Origin: JAUNSR01 sp036655355
GTDB lineage: Bacteria > Bacteroidota > Bacteroidia > Bacteroidales > JAUNSR01
DNA length: 64,000 bases
Assembly: GCA_036655355.1 (NCBI GenBank)
Contig: JAVVQG010000002.1
Coordinates: 281,040 to 345,039, forward strand
Direction of reading: 5' to 3'
The position numbers and the translations under genes are program-made. Of this stretch, positions 9,557 through 19,800 are shown piece by piece. The notes under the pieces were generated by a model. The model ran no database searches and was not told where the DNA came from. It saw only the letters and a program-made list of their open reading frames with translations. Each line of letters begins with the position of its first letter. The first letter of the stretch is position 1.

Positions 9557-11107
9557 TCAGATATTCCCTTTGATATGATCTTCGAATGCCGAAAGAGAAG
9601 CTTTGGCTCCCTCTCCCATCGCAATAACGATCTGTTTGTACGGAACGGTAGAAACATCCCCCGCGGCATAGATTCCGGGAACCGACGTACGGCAATGCGC
9701 GTCGATCAGAATCTCTCCCATACGGTTCACCTCTACTAGCTCTTTGAACGGCGAGCTGTTGGCCGTCAAACCGATCTGCACGAATACACCATCCACCTCC
9801 AGCGGAATCACCTCACCTGTTTCACGATTCGTATACTGCATCGACGTCACCTTCTGACCGTCGCCCAGAATCTCTTTCGTAGCCACATTGGTAATGATTT
9901 CAACGTTTGGCAAGGCATGCAGTTTCTCCTGCAGCACGCGGTCGCCTTTCAACTCATTCATAAATTCAAGAACCGTTACGTGCGTAGCGATACCCGACAG
10001 GTCGATCGCCGCTTCGAGGCCGGAGTTACCTCCGCCAACGACCGCAACTTTCTTCCCTTTGTAGAACGGTCCGTCACAATGGGTACAGAATGCGATACCC
10101 GATCCGATGTAATCGCTCTCGCCCGGCACGTTCAGCTTTCGCCAACTCGCACCCGTGGCGATAATCAGAGCCGGAGCGCTCAACTGTTCGCCCAGCGAGG
10201 TATTCAACACCTTCCGGCCCCCCTCGATACGAGCGGAATCAATCTTGCGGTTTTCCAGCAAATCCACCGAATAATGATCCAAGTGCGCTTTCAGGTCGCT
10301 CCCCAACTGCTTACCGGTAGTTTGCGGTACGGAAATCAGGTTCTCAATCCCAACGGTTTCCAGCACCTGACCGCCGATACGCTCCGCCACCAACGCGACA
10401 GACAACCCTTTACGTGCAGAATAAATCGCAGCGGATGTTCCTGCGGGCCCTCCTCCCACAACGATCACGTCGTACGCTTTTTCCACCACCGGCTCGTCCG
10501 ATTTCTCCGAACCGTAACGGTTTTCCAGTTTCTCCAACAGTTCGCCCAGCGCGGCACGACCGGCATGCATCATCTCGCCTTCGGTATAAACCGCCGGCAC
10601 CGCCTGAATATTCAACGCATCCACTTCCGCTTTGTTGATCGCCCCGTCGATGATCTCATGACGGATCGCCGGATTCAGAATCGACATCACATTGAGTGCC
10701 TGCACTACGTCGGGACAATTCGTACAGCTCAGAGAAATATAGCTTTTAAGGTGTATATCCCCTTTCAACGCCTTAATACGACGCGTAATCACCTCATCGG
10801 GAAGATTCTTTCCCTTTCCTTCCAGATTCAGGATAGCCAGCAACAACGTGGTGAATTCGTGACCCGTCGGTACCGCGTGGAATACGATTGAAGTGGGTTC
10901 ATTGTCTTTCAGGATTCTGAAAGACAAACCTTCACCTTCGTTCAGCTTGCACGAGATATGCTCTGAGCAGGAAGCCACTTCATTCAATAAGGTGATGAAA
11001 TCTGTTTTGCTCGCATGTGCTTCGCTAACAGTAATATCGAAAATATAGTGAGAATTCAGCCCTTCGAATAAGGCACGAACTTGTTGTAATAATGCTTGAT
11101 CTAACAT
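9557..11107 (-). CDS. ahpF: Alkyl hydroperoxide reductase subunit F (NADH:peroxiredoxin reductase)
   Basis: 516 residues, close to the 521 of the E. coli enzyme. The N-terminal double thioredoxin-like domain has its redox pair in SCTNCPD (Cys128, Cys131). A thioredoxin-reductase-like part follows: FAD-binding GGGPAG at 218-223, second redox pair CTHCDGP (Cys341, Cys344), NAD(P)-binding GGGNSG at 358-363, and a C-terminal FAD motif GIYAAGDV. It transfers electrons from NADH through FAD and the two disulfides to AhpC. It follows ahpC by 35 bp on the same strand and is presumably co-transcribed from the ahpC promoter. Confidence 0.97.
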   Translation of the reverse strand: MLDQALLQQVRALFEGLNSHYIFDITVSEAHASKTDFITLLNEVASCSEHISCKLNEGEGLSFRILKDNEPTSIVFHAVPTGHEFTTLLLAILNLEGKGKNLPDEVITRRIKALKGDIHLKSYISLSCTNCPDVVQALNVMSILNPAIRHEIIDGAINKAEVDALNIQAVPAVYTEGEMMHAGRAALGELLEKLENRYGSEKSDEPVVEKAYDVIVVGGGPAGTSAAIYSARKGLSVALVAERIGGQVLETVGIENLISVPQTTGKQLGSDLKAHLDHYSVDLLENRKIDSARIEGGRKVLNTSLGEQLSAPALIIATGASWRKLNVPGESDYIGSGIAFCTHCDGPFYKGKKVAVVGGGNSGLEAAIDLSGIATHVTVLEFMNELKGDRVLQEKLHALPNVEIITNVATKEILGDGQKVTSMQYTNRETGEVIPLEVDGVFVQIGLTANSSPFKELVEVNRMGEILIDAHCRTSVPGIYAAGDVSTVPYKQIVIAMGEGAKASLSAFEDHIKGNI

Positions 11108-11142
11108 AAAATTCTGTTTTAAGGAAAGGGAGTGAATGATAC

Positions 11143-11706
11143 TTATAGTTTTCCTACCAAATCAATGCTTGGTTTAAGAGTTTCAGCGCCCTGCTGCCAT
11201 TTAGCCGGACAAACTTCGCCGTCGTGAGAAGCTACGAACTGAAGTGCCTGAAGGCGACGGAACAACTCATCCGCGTTACGGCCTACATTTCCTGCTACAA
11301 CTTCGTAAGCTACGATCTTACCTTCAGGATTTACAACGAACGTACCGCGTTCTGCCAATCCCGCTTCTTCGATCATCACTTCGAAACCTCTTGCCAATAC
11401 GGCTGTCGGGTCTGCCAACATCGGGTATTCGATTTTTTTGATGGTGTCAGAAGTATCGTGCCATGCTTTGTGTACGAAATGTGTATCGCATGATACGGAG
11501 TAGATTTCACAACCCGCTGATTTGAAATCCGCGTATTTGTTCGCCAAGTCTTCCAATTCGGTAGGACATACGAATGTGAAGTCTGCAGGATAGAAGAAGA
11601 ATACTGACCATTTACCTAAAACGTCTTGTTTCGATACTGATTTGAATTCATTGTTTACGAATGCCTGAACGTTAAACTCTACGATTTCTTTTCCAATTAG
11701 TGACAT
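11143..11706 (-). CDS. ahpC: Alkyl hydroperoxide reductase subunit C (2-Cys peroxiredoxin)
   Basis: 187 residues, the usual AhpC length. The peroxidatic cysteine is Cys47 in FTFVCPTELEDLA and the resolving cysteine is Cys166 in EVCPAKW. It reduces hydrogen peroxide and organic peroxides in the cytoplasm and is recycled by AhpF, encoded just downstream. It is first in the ahpCF unit and divergent from oxyR; the 135-bp gap carries a good Bacteroidota promoter for ahpC and repeated putative OxyR boxes. Confidence 0.98.
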   Translation of the reverse strand: MSLIGKEIVEFNVQAFVNNEFKSVSKQDVLGKWSVFFFYPADFTFVCPTELEDLANKYADFKSAGCEIYSVSCDTHFVHKAWHDTSDTIKKIEYPMLADPTAVLARGFEVMIEEAGLAERGTFVVNPEGKIVAYEVVAGNVGRNADELFRRLQALQFVASHDGEVCPAKWQQGAETLKPSIDLVGKL

Positions 11707-11769
11707 AATATTAAGCTTTTATTTGTTTTATAATTAGCGGGATAATCCCGTTGTTTTTTGATTACGTTG

Positions 11770-11801
11770 CAAAGATAGGAGTCGCGATAATATAAATCAA
11801 A
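11770..11801 (-). promoter_or_regulatory. ahpCF promoter (TTTG -33, TATCTTTG -7)
   Basis: Reading the minus strand, TTTG (complement of 11798-11801) is followed after 20 nt by TATCTTTG (complement of 11770-11777), an excellent match to the Bacteroidota housekeeping promoter TTTG-N19-21-TAnnTTTG. The predicted start site is near 11763. Confidence 0.8.
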
Positions 11802-11804
11802 CAG

Positions 11805-11836
11805 ATAAAATCTATCTTTGTATTCATAAAATCTAT
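11805..11836. promoter_or_regulatory. Putative OxyR operator: two direct 11-bp repeats, plus oxyR -7 element
   Basis: ATAAAATCTAT occurs at 11805-11815 and again at 11826-11836, 21 bp apart (two helical turns); each half is built like the ATAG/CTAT boxes of OxyR sites. A plus-strand -7 element TATCTTTG (11813-11820) for oxyR lies between them. From the predicted ahpC start the boxes are centred near -47 and -68, the usual activator position for LysR-type regulators, while they straddle the oxyR promoter. Operator function is inferred. Confidence 0.55.
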
Positions 11837-11841
11837 ATCGT

Positions 11842-12765
11842 ATGACTGTACAGCAAATGGAGTATATCGTGGCGGTGAATAAATGCCGTCATTTTGTGAG
11901 TGCATCGGAACAATGTGGCGTAACACAACCCACTTTGAGCACCATGATTCAGAAACTGGAAGATGAATTGGGTACAAAGATTTTTGATCGGACCAAGCAT
12001 CCGGTTGAACCTACGGCGATGGGGATGCGCGTTATCCGTCAGGCCGAAGTGGCCCTGGCCGAGATCAAGCGGATCAAGGAGATGGTAGAAACGGAGACGG
12101 AAACCCTTTCGGGCGTGTTGCGGATCGGTGTGATTCCCACCCTGGCCCCTTACGTGATACCGGAGTTCATCAGCATTTTCAAGGAGAACTACAAAGATGT
12201 CAACCTCATCCTTTCGGAGATGCGCACCCGAAACCTGATCGACGAATTAAGGATGGGAACGATAGACATGATGATCGCCGCTACCCCCCTCAACGAGTCG
12301 GACTTTCTGGAGATTCCGCTATATTATGAGAAGTTCGTGGCTTATTTCGCCAAAGAGAATCCGATGAAAGAGCATCCCCTTTCCGCATCGCACATGCCGG
12401 GAGAGAACCTTTGGGTTCTGCAGGAAGGGCATTGCATGCGTGACCAAACCTTCAACTTCTGCAAGAATTTCTCCTCTTATAACCAGACCTACGAAGCGGG
12501 AAGCATTGACACGCTGGTGAAGATCGTAGACAAAAACGGGGGATATTCCGTGATACCGGAGTTGCATTTACCTTTTCTCACCCCCGAACAACGTGAAAAT
12601 GTTCGCGAAATTTCATCGCCTCCTGCCGTAAGAGAGGTATCTTTGGTAATTCGTAAAGACTTTATCAAGGAACGCTTATTGAATGCCGTAGCGGATACCG
12701 TCAAAGAGATCATCCCCACAGAGATGTTGGATGAACGTTTGAAAAAGTTCTCGATTCGGCTCTAA
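11842..12765 (+). CDS. oxyR: OxyR, peroxide-sensing LysR-family regulator
   Basis: 307 residues: an N-terminal winged helix-turn-helix (ASEQCGVTQPTLSTMIQKLE, about residues 19-40) and a periplasmic-binding-like effector domain. The redox switch is intact: Cys198 and Cys207 in GHCMRDQTFNFC match E. coli OxyR Cys199 and Cys208 in spacing and context (GHCLRDQ...FC). This separates it from ordinary LysR proteins. Peroxide would form the disulfide and switch the protein to an activator of ahpCF, divergent next door. The TonB-dependent receptor gene begins 19 bp after its stop and is probably co-transcribed. Confidence 0.95.
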   Translation: MTVQQMEYIVAVNKCRHFVSASEQCGVTQPTLSTMIQKLEDELGTKIFDRTKHPVEPTAMGMRVIRQAEVALAEIKRIKEMVETETETLSGVLRIGVIPTLAPYVIPEFISIFKENYKDVNLILSEMRTRNLIDELRMGTIDMMIAATPLNESDFLEIPLYYEKFVAYFAKENPMKEHPLSASHMPGENLWVLQEGHCMRDQTFNFCKNFSSYNQTYEAGSIDTLVKIVDKNGGYSVIPELHLPFLTPEQRENVREISSPPAVREVSLVIRKDFIKERLLNAVADTVKEIIPTEMLDERLKKFSIRL

Positions 12766-12784
12766 TCTAAACCTGCATACATTA

Positions 12785-15043
12785 ATGAATTTCATCACAC
12801 GAACCTTATTGTTATTACCTCTTTTGGCCGGAGGAGGCATTTGTCTGGCACACAACACACCCACGCCGGTTGACACGCTCCATGCACTCCAACCCGTCAA
12901 CTTAGACGAGGTGGTTGTTTCTGTCAATCGCGAAAAGAACCGCAAGTTATTCTTGCCCCGTCAGATCACCACCCTTCGAAGCGCAGTTATCGCCAATGCC
13001 AACACGCGAAGCATGAGCGACCTGTTGATGGAGAGAGGTTCCGTGACGGTACAGAAAAGCCAACAAGGAGGCGGTAGTCCCGTAATCCGCGGTTTCGAAG
13101 CCTCGCGTGTTCTGCTGCAGGTTGACAATGTACGCCTCAACAACCTCATTTACCGCACGGGACACCTGCAGAATGCCATTACGGTGGATCAGAACATGCT
13201 TGAACGCATCGAAGTACTCTACGGACCCGCCTCCATCGCCTACGGATCGGACGCGTTAGGGGGAACCGTTCATTTCCACACCCGGAATCCGGAATTGAGA
13301 ACCTCCTCACTTCTTCCGGCAGCAAAAGGAAACGCTTTCATCCGATACGGAAGTGTCAATAACGAACTCACTTCCCACCTCGACATCAACATCGCAGGGA
13401 AGAAATTCGCCTCCCTTACCTCATTCACCTATAGCGACTTCGGCGATCTGAAAGCGGGGCGTCAACGCAATCCATTCCTACCGGAAGAGGACGATTACAT
13501 CCGTCTGAACAGCTACATCGTATCTGAAAACGGATCGGACGCGGTGCGCGCCAATGGCAAACCCCACCTGCAGAAATATTCAGGTTACGCACAATATGAC
13601 CTGCTGCAGAAATTCCTTTACAAGCCCCACCGTAACACAGAACACCTGATCAACATACAACTCTCCAACAGTTCAGACATCAACCGTTACGACCGGTTGA
13701 CGGAAACAAAAAACGACAAACCGAAATTCGCCGAATGGTATTACGGTCCTCAACTCCGTTTGATGACCGCCTATGAAGTAAATTCGAAAGAGAAGTTGGG
13801 TGCAGACCGCACCTCGCTGGTATTGGCATATCAGCATGTGGAGGAGAGCCGTCACAACCGTCGCGCGTTCAACGACATTCTGAATAACCGCACCGAAAGC
13901 GTAGAGATGCTCACGTTGGGTACCGATTGGGTGAAGCGGATCGGAACGCATACCCTCCACACGGGTATCGACGCGATGATGAGTTCGGCCAGCTCTGTAG
14001 CATTCGGCGAGAACATCCGTACCGGAGAAATCTCGCCCGTGAGTACCCGCTATGCGGACGGTGCCAATCGAATGCACAGCGCAGAAACTTATCTGACGCA
14101 TACTTGGCACATCAATCCGCTTTGGTCTATGCATAATGGAGCACGCTTCGGATACAGCTATCTTTTCGCCCGATTCAACGATAAAACCTTTTTTCCATTC
14201 CTAGAGGGCACGGTAACACAGCACAATCCCACCTACAGTGTGGCTTCGGGCATCAATTACCTCCCGGCCGAACGGTGGAAGCTCGCGTTCAACATCGCAT
14301 CCGGTTTTCGCGTTCCGAACATCGACGACCTTGCCAAAGTATTCGATTCACAAGCGGGACGTGTGGTGGTACCGAATCCGGAAATCCGTCCCGAACAAAC
14401 GATCACCGCCGACCTCAACGTCACCTTCCACATAGACGATCACCTGGTTTGGGAAAACGTAGGGTACGGCACCTATTATTTCAATGCCATCACCTTATCG
14501 CCGGCAACGTTGAACGGAAACGATTCGATCCTCTATGACGACGTAATGAGCGAGGTGTACACGAGTCGAAATGCGCGACGTGCATTCGTATGGGGTGTTT
14601 CAAGTACGCTTCGGGCTCGGCTGGGCGCGGGCTTTTCTGCCGAAGGATCGGTCAGCTATACACGGGGACGAATCCTAGAGGAGCCACGCAACCAACCACT
14701 AGACCATATCCCGCCATTATTCGGACGCATCGGGGTAAGTTACAGCGGTTTGAGCGATCGAATGTTGGTGGAATTCTATTCGTTGTTCAATGGACGTAAA
14801 GCGCTAAAAGATTACAACACCGAAGGGGAAGACAACATCAATTATGCCACTGTGAAGGGAGCGAAAGGTGCGGGTACGCCGGCTTGGTTCACCTTGAATC
14901 TGAAGGCCGGATTCCGCGTGCATCCCCAAATCACGGTTCAGGGAGGCATCGAGAATTTGTTGGATACCGAATACAGGATGTTCGCCTCCGGTATCAGCTC
15001 TCCGGGACGCAACCTGTACCTCACTTTACGGGGTAGTTTCTGA
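12785..15043 (+). CDS. TonB-dependent outer-membrane receptor (heme/siderophore-type)
   Basis: 752 residues with a signal peptide (ends near ICLAHN), a plug domain at about 60-170 (SPVIRGFEASRVLLQVDNV, IEVLYGPASIAYGSDALGG) and a 22-strand-type barrel ending in aromatic Phe (LTLRGSF). The region FRVPNIDDLAKVF ... VPNPEIRPEQ resembles the FRAP/NP-L signature of heme and hemoglobin receptors, but no substrate can be assigned with certainty. There is no SusC-type N-terminal carboxypeptidase-like extension and no SusD partner. It starts 19 bp after oxyR, suggesting that metal or heme uptake is tied to peroxide stress. Its stop codon abuts the convergent gene with no gap. Confidence 0.9.
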   Translation: MNFITRTLLLLPLLAGGGICLAHNTPTPVDTLHALQPVNLDEVVVSVNREKNRKLFLPRQITTLRSAVIANANTRSMSDLLMERGSVTVQKSQQGGGSPVIRGFEASRVLLQVDNVRLNNLIYRTGHLQNAITVDQNMLERIEVLYGPASIAYGSDALGGTVHFHTRNPELRTSSLLPAAKGNAFIRYGSVNNELTSHLDINIAGKKFASLTSFTYSDFGDLKAGRQRNPFLPEEDDYIRLNSYIVSENGSDAVRANGKPHLQKYSGYAQYDLLQKFLYKPHRNTEHLINIQLSNSSDINRYDRLTETKNDKPKFAEWYYGPQLRLMTAYEVNSKEKLGADRTSLVLAYQHVEESRHNRRAFNDILNNRTESVEMLTLGTDWVKRIGTHTLHTGIDAMMSSASSVAFGENIRTGEISPVSTRYADGANRMHSAETYLTHTWHINPLWSMHNGARFGYSYLFARFNDKTFFPFLEGTVTQHNPTYSVASGINYLPAERWKLAFNIASGFRVPNIDDLAKVFDSQAGRVVVPNPEIRPEQTITADLNVTFHIDDHLVWENVGYGTYYFNAITLSPATLNGNDSILYDDVMSEVYTSRNARRAFVWGVSSTLRARLGAGFSAEGSVSYTRGRILEEPRNQPLDHIPPLFGRIGVSYSGLSDRMLVEFYSLFNGRKALKDYNTEGEDNINYATVKGAKGAGTPAWFTLNLKAGFRVHPQITVQGGIENLLDTEYRMFASGISSPGRNLYLTLRGSF

Positions 15044-15505
15044 TTATAAATCTTTTATCTTGGTGAATATAAAATCGTAACCGGGTTCATTGTCCTCCTT
15101 GGTGAGCGGTCTCATTGTTCCTTCTACAATCATAGCCTTTTTTGAACCGACCGACATTAAATCCAGGACATTGTAACCCGTTGCGGCTTCCTTCACGAAC
15201 GCATTATTCACCTCGCTACTTATTATCAATGTGTTTTTAGGATTATATACTTTCGGATTCTCCGTTAGTAATTTTTCCAAACGAATATAAGCTTTCAGAT
15301 TTGCATCCGGATTGACTGAAATAACATGTTTATAAGATGACTTCCATGCTTTTTTCAGACTTTCAGCTTTTATCAGAGCGATACCATCGGATTCCATCGT
15401 TGAAATTATAATCTCATCTCGCTTCTGAGATGTTGGAACTTGAGCGAATGTTAAATTAAACCCTAGGCTTAACCAAGCAAGAATGAGCAAAATTCGGTTC
15501 TTCAT
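15044..15505 (-). CDS. Small exported protein of unknown function
   Basis: 153 residues with a signal peptide (MKNRILLILAWLSLGFN, cleavage near TFAQ). The mature part contains a segment ESLKKAWKSSYKHVISVNPD and is otherwise charged and soluble; I do not recognise a family. It lies 92 bp downstream of the beta-propeller lipoprotein gene on the same strand and converges without a gap on the TonB receptor gene, so it could be the last gene of the efflux/propeller transcript. Confidence 0.7.
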   Translation of the reverse strand: MKNRILLILAWLSLGFNLTFAQVPTSQKRDEIIISTMESDGIALIKAESLKKAWKSSYKHVISVNPDANLKAYIRLEKLLTENPKVYNPKNTLIISSEVNNAFVKEAATGYNVLDLMSVGSKKAMIVEGTMRPLTKEDNEPGYDFIFTKIKDL

Positions 15506-15597
15506 GATTTGATTTGTTTACATTTATTTTCATAAGATCTAGTGTGTCAACCATATAGACACAACAATGAATTACTTAAAGAGGTTCAATGAGTAAG

Positions 15598-16839
15598 TTA
15601 ATCAAATATTGGCATACTTAATTTAAAAAACACAAGAATATCGTTATCATCCGATTGTAAATTATCGATCATGTCGGCAATTGCAGGATCCATCTTCCGA
15701 TTGGATTTATCGTAATTTTCTTTCAAGTGCAACAGATGGGCTGCCTGAACGTAACCAACTAAGTAATCTTCGTAAGCAGTTAATACCGAAGCGAAGCGAA
15801 ATTCCGTATCGTATTCCAGATCGCAAGGCCGGAAAGAGATCATTTTATCTGAAAATTTGTCGTAATAGCTGTAAAACTCATCCGATACGTCGGGAGTTTG
15901 CGTTTTAAACCACAAAAAATTATCGGTAAACAGAATAGGGGGTAACATACGCGTAGAAGAGAAAAGGAAATCCATGTTGTCACCATTTTCATCGCTCGAA
16001 TTCAGATCCTCCAACACAAAAGGTTTGTCGAATCCGACATAGTCGAAATGATATTTATGCACCAATGTATCTTCTGTGAATTCAAAAAAGTCAGGGGTAA
16101 GAAGGGGAGTATACCCAACTCGATCTTGATTCGAACTGAAACTGGTCGGGCTGTAACGAGGAGTGAAATTCATTGGTGCCGGTAGCGTTCCACCCAAAAC
16201 GTTCAATGCCGAATCCGTGTACAAGATATTATAATGTTCCAACTCCTGGATATGGGAATTATCTTCGGTCCGGTTTACGCCGAATGCAATCCGATTTGGT
16301 GTAATAACCCGAATGTTTTGATTACTTCTTAAAGACATCTGTTTCGTAAACAAAAATTGGCCGTCTAAAGTGAAATAAAACAGTTTATCGAGAAATGCAT
16401 CATACGCTACCAAGTGTCGGTTAAACGGATCGACGGTGAGAGCGGTGAGTCGAATCATTTCACCGGGACCCCTTCCTGTTTTCCCTATTTTGTTAATGTA
16501 TTTCCCGTCTATATCAAAAAGATATGCCATTCTCGTTTCGACGTCTTGAATGCATATTCGGTTGTCGAAAATATGAATGTTTTTATATTGCCCCATCAAA
16601 GCACTATCTGCGGTTTCAATCGGAATATATTTGAATTCTTCAATTAACGCAGATGTTTTTAATTGTTTTTTAGCGGGGTGGGGAACTCTTACTTTGACTA
16701 CATTACGATCGACTGTGACAAATGTAGTGGTGTCATTCAAGTCTGTTTTCTTCAGATTTTCCGTTAATACATCATTTTTCTTGTGTTGGCAACCGATGAC
16801 TGCGAAAAGGAACATCGAACCTAAAATTGTATGCTTCAT
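15598..16839 (-). CDS. 6-bladed beta-propeller lipoprotein, coupled to RND pump
   Basis: 413 residues. The lipoprotein signal ends in FAVIGC (Cys at about 17). The sequence has the hallmarks of the Bacteroidota 6-bladed beta-propeller lipoproteins: an entry strand with EYKYIPIET-like text (EEFKYIPIETADSALMG), YLFDIDGKYINKIGKTGRGPGEM in the first blades, and an acidic exit strand DDNDILVFFKL that closes the propeller. Its ATG overlaps the stop of the upstream RND gene by 4 bp, so it is translationally coupled to a pump. The family's molecular role is not established; periplasmic or surface scaffold or ligand binding is an inference. Confidence 0.85.
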   Translation of the reverse strand: MKHTILGSMFLFAVIGCQHKKNDVLTENLKKTDLNDTTTFVTVDRNVVKVRVPHPAKKQLKTSALIEEFKYIPIETADSALMGQYKNIHIFDNRICIQDVETRMAYLFDIDGKYINKIGKTGRGPGEMIRLTALTVDPFNRHLVAYDAFLDKLFYFTLDGQFLFTKQMSLRSNQNIRVITPNRIAFGVNRTEDNSHIQELEHYNILYTDSALNVLGGTLPAPMNFTPRYSPTSFSSNQDRVGYTPLLTPDFFEFTEDTLVHKYHFDYVGFDKPFVLEDLNSSDENGDNMDFLFSSTRMLPPILFTDNFLWFKTQTPDVSDEFYSYYDKFSDKMISFRPCDLEYDTEFRFASVLTAYEDYLVGYVQAAHLLHLKENYDKSNRKMDPAIADMIDNLQSDDNDILVFFKLSMPIFD

Positions 16840-19800
16840 TGTTTCTTATTAGATTTTAGATTAATTGTGAAAATAGGCAAGAACAGATAAATACCGATTA
16901 CGGAGAAGATGAGTCCCCCGATGGTTCCCGCGGCGAGGGGAAACCAAAACGCTTCTTTATCCGAGCCGATTAAGAACGGGATAAACCCCAGGATTGTAGA
17001 GACTACTGTTAGGAATATGGGGGTGATTTTGGCATTCCACGCTTTCAGATATACCCGTACAGGGTCTTTGAAAGGATAGGTGCGATTCAAACGATTGTAT
17101 TCATTCAATATATAGATACTCGCATTCACCGTTATTCCGCACAACAGGATGAAAGATGCGAAGCCACCCTGATCGAAGTTCAGCTTAAACAAATAAAACG
17201 TCAGAAAAACGCCGATATAGGATATTGGAATCACACAGATTACCGCTAAAGGTTGCCTCAGGGAATTGAACAGAATAGAGGTAGTAAAGAATATGATCGC
17301 GATGATCAACAACAACAACAGATATTGTCCCTTGGATTTATTATTCCAGCCCCCCCTTTGATCAACGGATTTCGCACTATACCCCATTGGGAGCGTTTTA
17401 TTGTATTGCTTCAGAACCCGTTCCTGAATCTTGGCGGCCTGACTTGAGGATCCGATGTATTCATATTGCAGACAAAGTCGGTATTGTTGATCCACTTTCA
17501 CCACTTCCTGCGCTACCTGCTGTTTCTCAATTTTAGCCAAACGATTCATCTTATATGCGCGGGCACTTCTCCCCTGTGGGATGTGCTGCATTCCCCACAC
17601 ATCTACCGTAGAAGCCTGGCGGGAGAAGAGTTTCACTTTTTCCTGTTCATCTGCTCCCGGATAAAGCGTGGCCACATGAAGATCATGCCCGAATAGAGGC
17701 GAAAAAGAGGAAAATAACTGCCCCGGCGATATGCTGTCTCTGCTCAAGGATTTACGATCCAGATCAAACACAAACTCTTTGTAATCGTCTTTCCACCACG
17801 AATACTGAGAATTGATCAGAACCTCTTTGATGCGACGGTATCCCAATAACGTATCCCGTAATGCTTCGGCATGCGCATACAATTCATCGTAATTATATCC
17901 ATACAACTCTATTCGGCTGGAACCCGCCGTTTCGCGAACATCATTACTAAATCCCTGATCTTGGAGACCATATACCCCCCAACTTCCTCCTCCGAGTTGA
18001 AATGCTTTGGTTATCACCTCGCTTTTCAACTGATATGGAAATCCACCTTTCTCCGACTGAGGGGTAAAATAGACATTGATCTGGGCCTGCCGGGCACTAT
18101 GAACCGATGTCTGAAACTGACGGATGCCATCGTATGTAGTTAAGTATGCCTCCATCTTCTCTACCAAACTATTCATCTGCGAGAGCGTGGTGCCGTTCGG
18201 CATCGAAGCAGTGATCGTCAATACCGTCTCCCCTTTGCGAGAGAAATAACTTCCTTCATACACCTTCTCCACAAAAAGGCGAAGCGTTCCACCGAACATT
18301 ATATTCATTACCGGCTTCACATTACTCTTGTAAAGATCGGATCCGGCCAGCTTGTTGTAATATTCACCCAACAACGTCAAACGGGCGTTCCCTTCCGGTT
18401 CGATTTTGTCGGGTAAAAGGAACAAAGGCAACCCAAAGGCTAATACCAACAACGCAACGGCACTCTTTCTCCTCGAGCTTAAAAATTTGATTTGTGCCCT
18501 ATAATAATGGGAAAAGAGCAATGTCAGACGTCGGGTGGCACGCTTGCGGAACGGCGACTGCTTCTCTTGCACCAAGCCTAACTTCTCTTGATGTGCAGGT
18601 ACAAAGAACAAGGCGATCAGCAGCGAAACGGCCAGATTGATGATGACCACCGCGGCAAAATCCTGAAGATTCAAACGCAATGACTCATCTAAAAAGAAGA
18701 TGATCACCAAAGCCCCGATGGTGGTGAGCGTGGCCGCCAAAATGGCAAGAAACGCTTTCCGGTTGCGTCGGATGCGGATATGATCCGCCATCACGATAGT
18801 ATTATCAATAACCAGACTCAGCGAAATCGTGATGCCGGCCAAAGAGTAAAGCTGAATCTCCAATCCGGCCAGGTAATAAAAAATAAATGCGATCGAGAGA
18901 TTCACCAACAGGCTCAACACGATTAAAAGAAGATAACGCAAACTCCGGCTGATCAACAATACGAATAACAAGAGAATCAGAATGGTAAGAAAGGTACGAA
19001 CATACACTTTCTGTAATTCCTTCCGGATGTATTCAGTGGCATCATACCGTTTGTGAAGTTCATAACCGCTCGGCAGTCCCTTCTCAAAAGAGGCGATCTC
19101 GTCGGCAATGCGGTTGCCTAGTTCCAATTGATTGACATGTTCATCCGCCACAAAAGAGATATAAACCGAATTGAGACCGTTGATGCGGAAATATCCCCTA
19201 GGCGTCTCCTCCCGGTGCGTCACCTTTACCAGCTGGTCCAGACGCACCAAAGCGCCCCACCTGTCGGCTACGGTAATCGCACTCGGATCAAACTGCGAGT
19301 TGTCGCCCTCCGGACTCAAAGCCAGACGGATCCATCGCTTCTGTTCTCCATTTGTCTCCTCTTGAATTGCCGTCCCTAAGAACTCGCGGTTGTAATGCTT
19401 CCCGATGGCACTTCGGATCTCCTCTAAGCCGATTCCGAGCCGACTGAGTTGCGATGCATCGTATTCCAACCGATATTCCGTGGGAGTAGCGCCGCTCACC
19501 TGAATTCTGTAAATGCCGGGAATATGAGACAACCGTCTGGTGATCTCACGCTCCGCATATCGTTGAATCACAATGGCCGATGCGGGAGCATTCAAGGTAT
19601 AAGTCAGAAACGGACCGTTACTTTTATCGTCGGGAGACTGCATCGTTATGGAGGGGTAACTGACCGATTCGGGCAGTTGACTCCATGCCTGTCGAACAAT
19701 GGCCGAGGCTTCGAAACGGGCACTCTCGGTATTCGTATGGCGGTCAAAAGCCAAAGAAATCGTGCCCCACCCGTTGCCCGATGTAGAAGAAATAGATTTT

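Noticed and set aside
9917..10891. 324-codon open frame on the plus strand
   Set aside because: It lies wholly antisense to ahpF, has no signal or domain, and is rich in Arg/His/Gln as expected for an antisense shadow.
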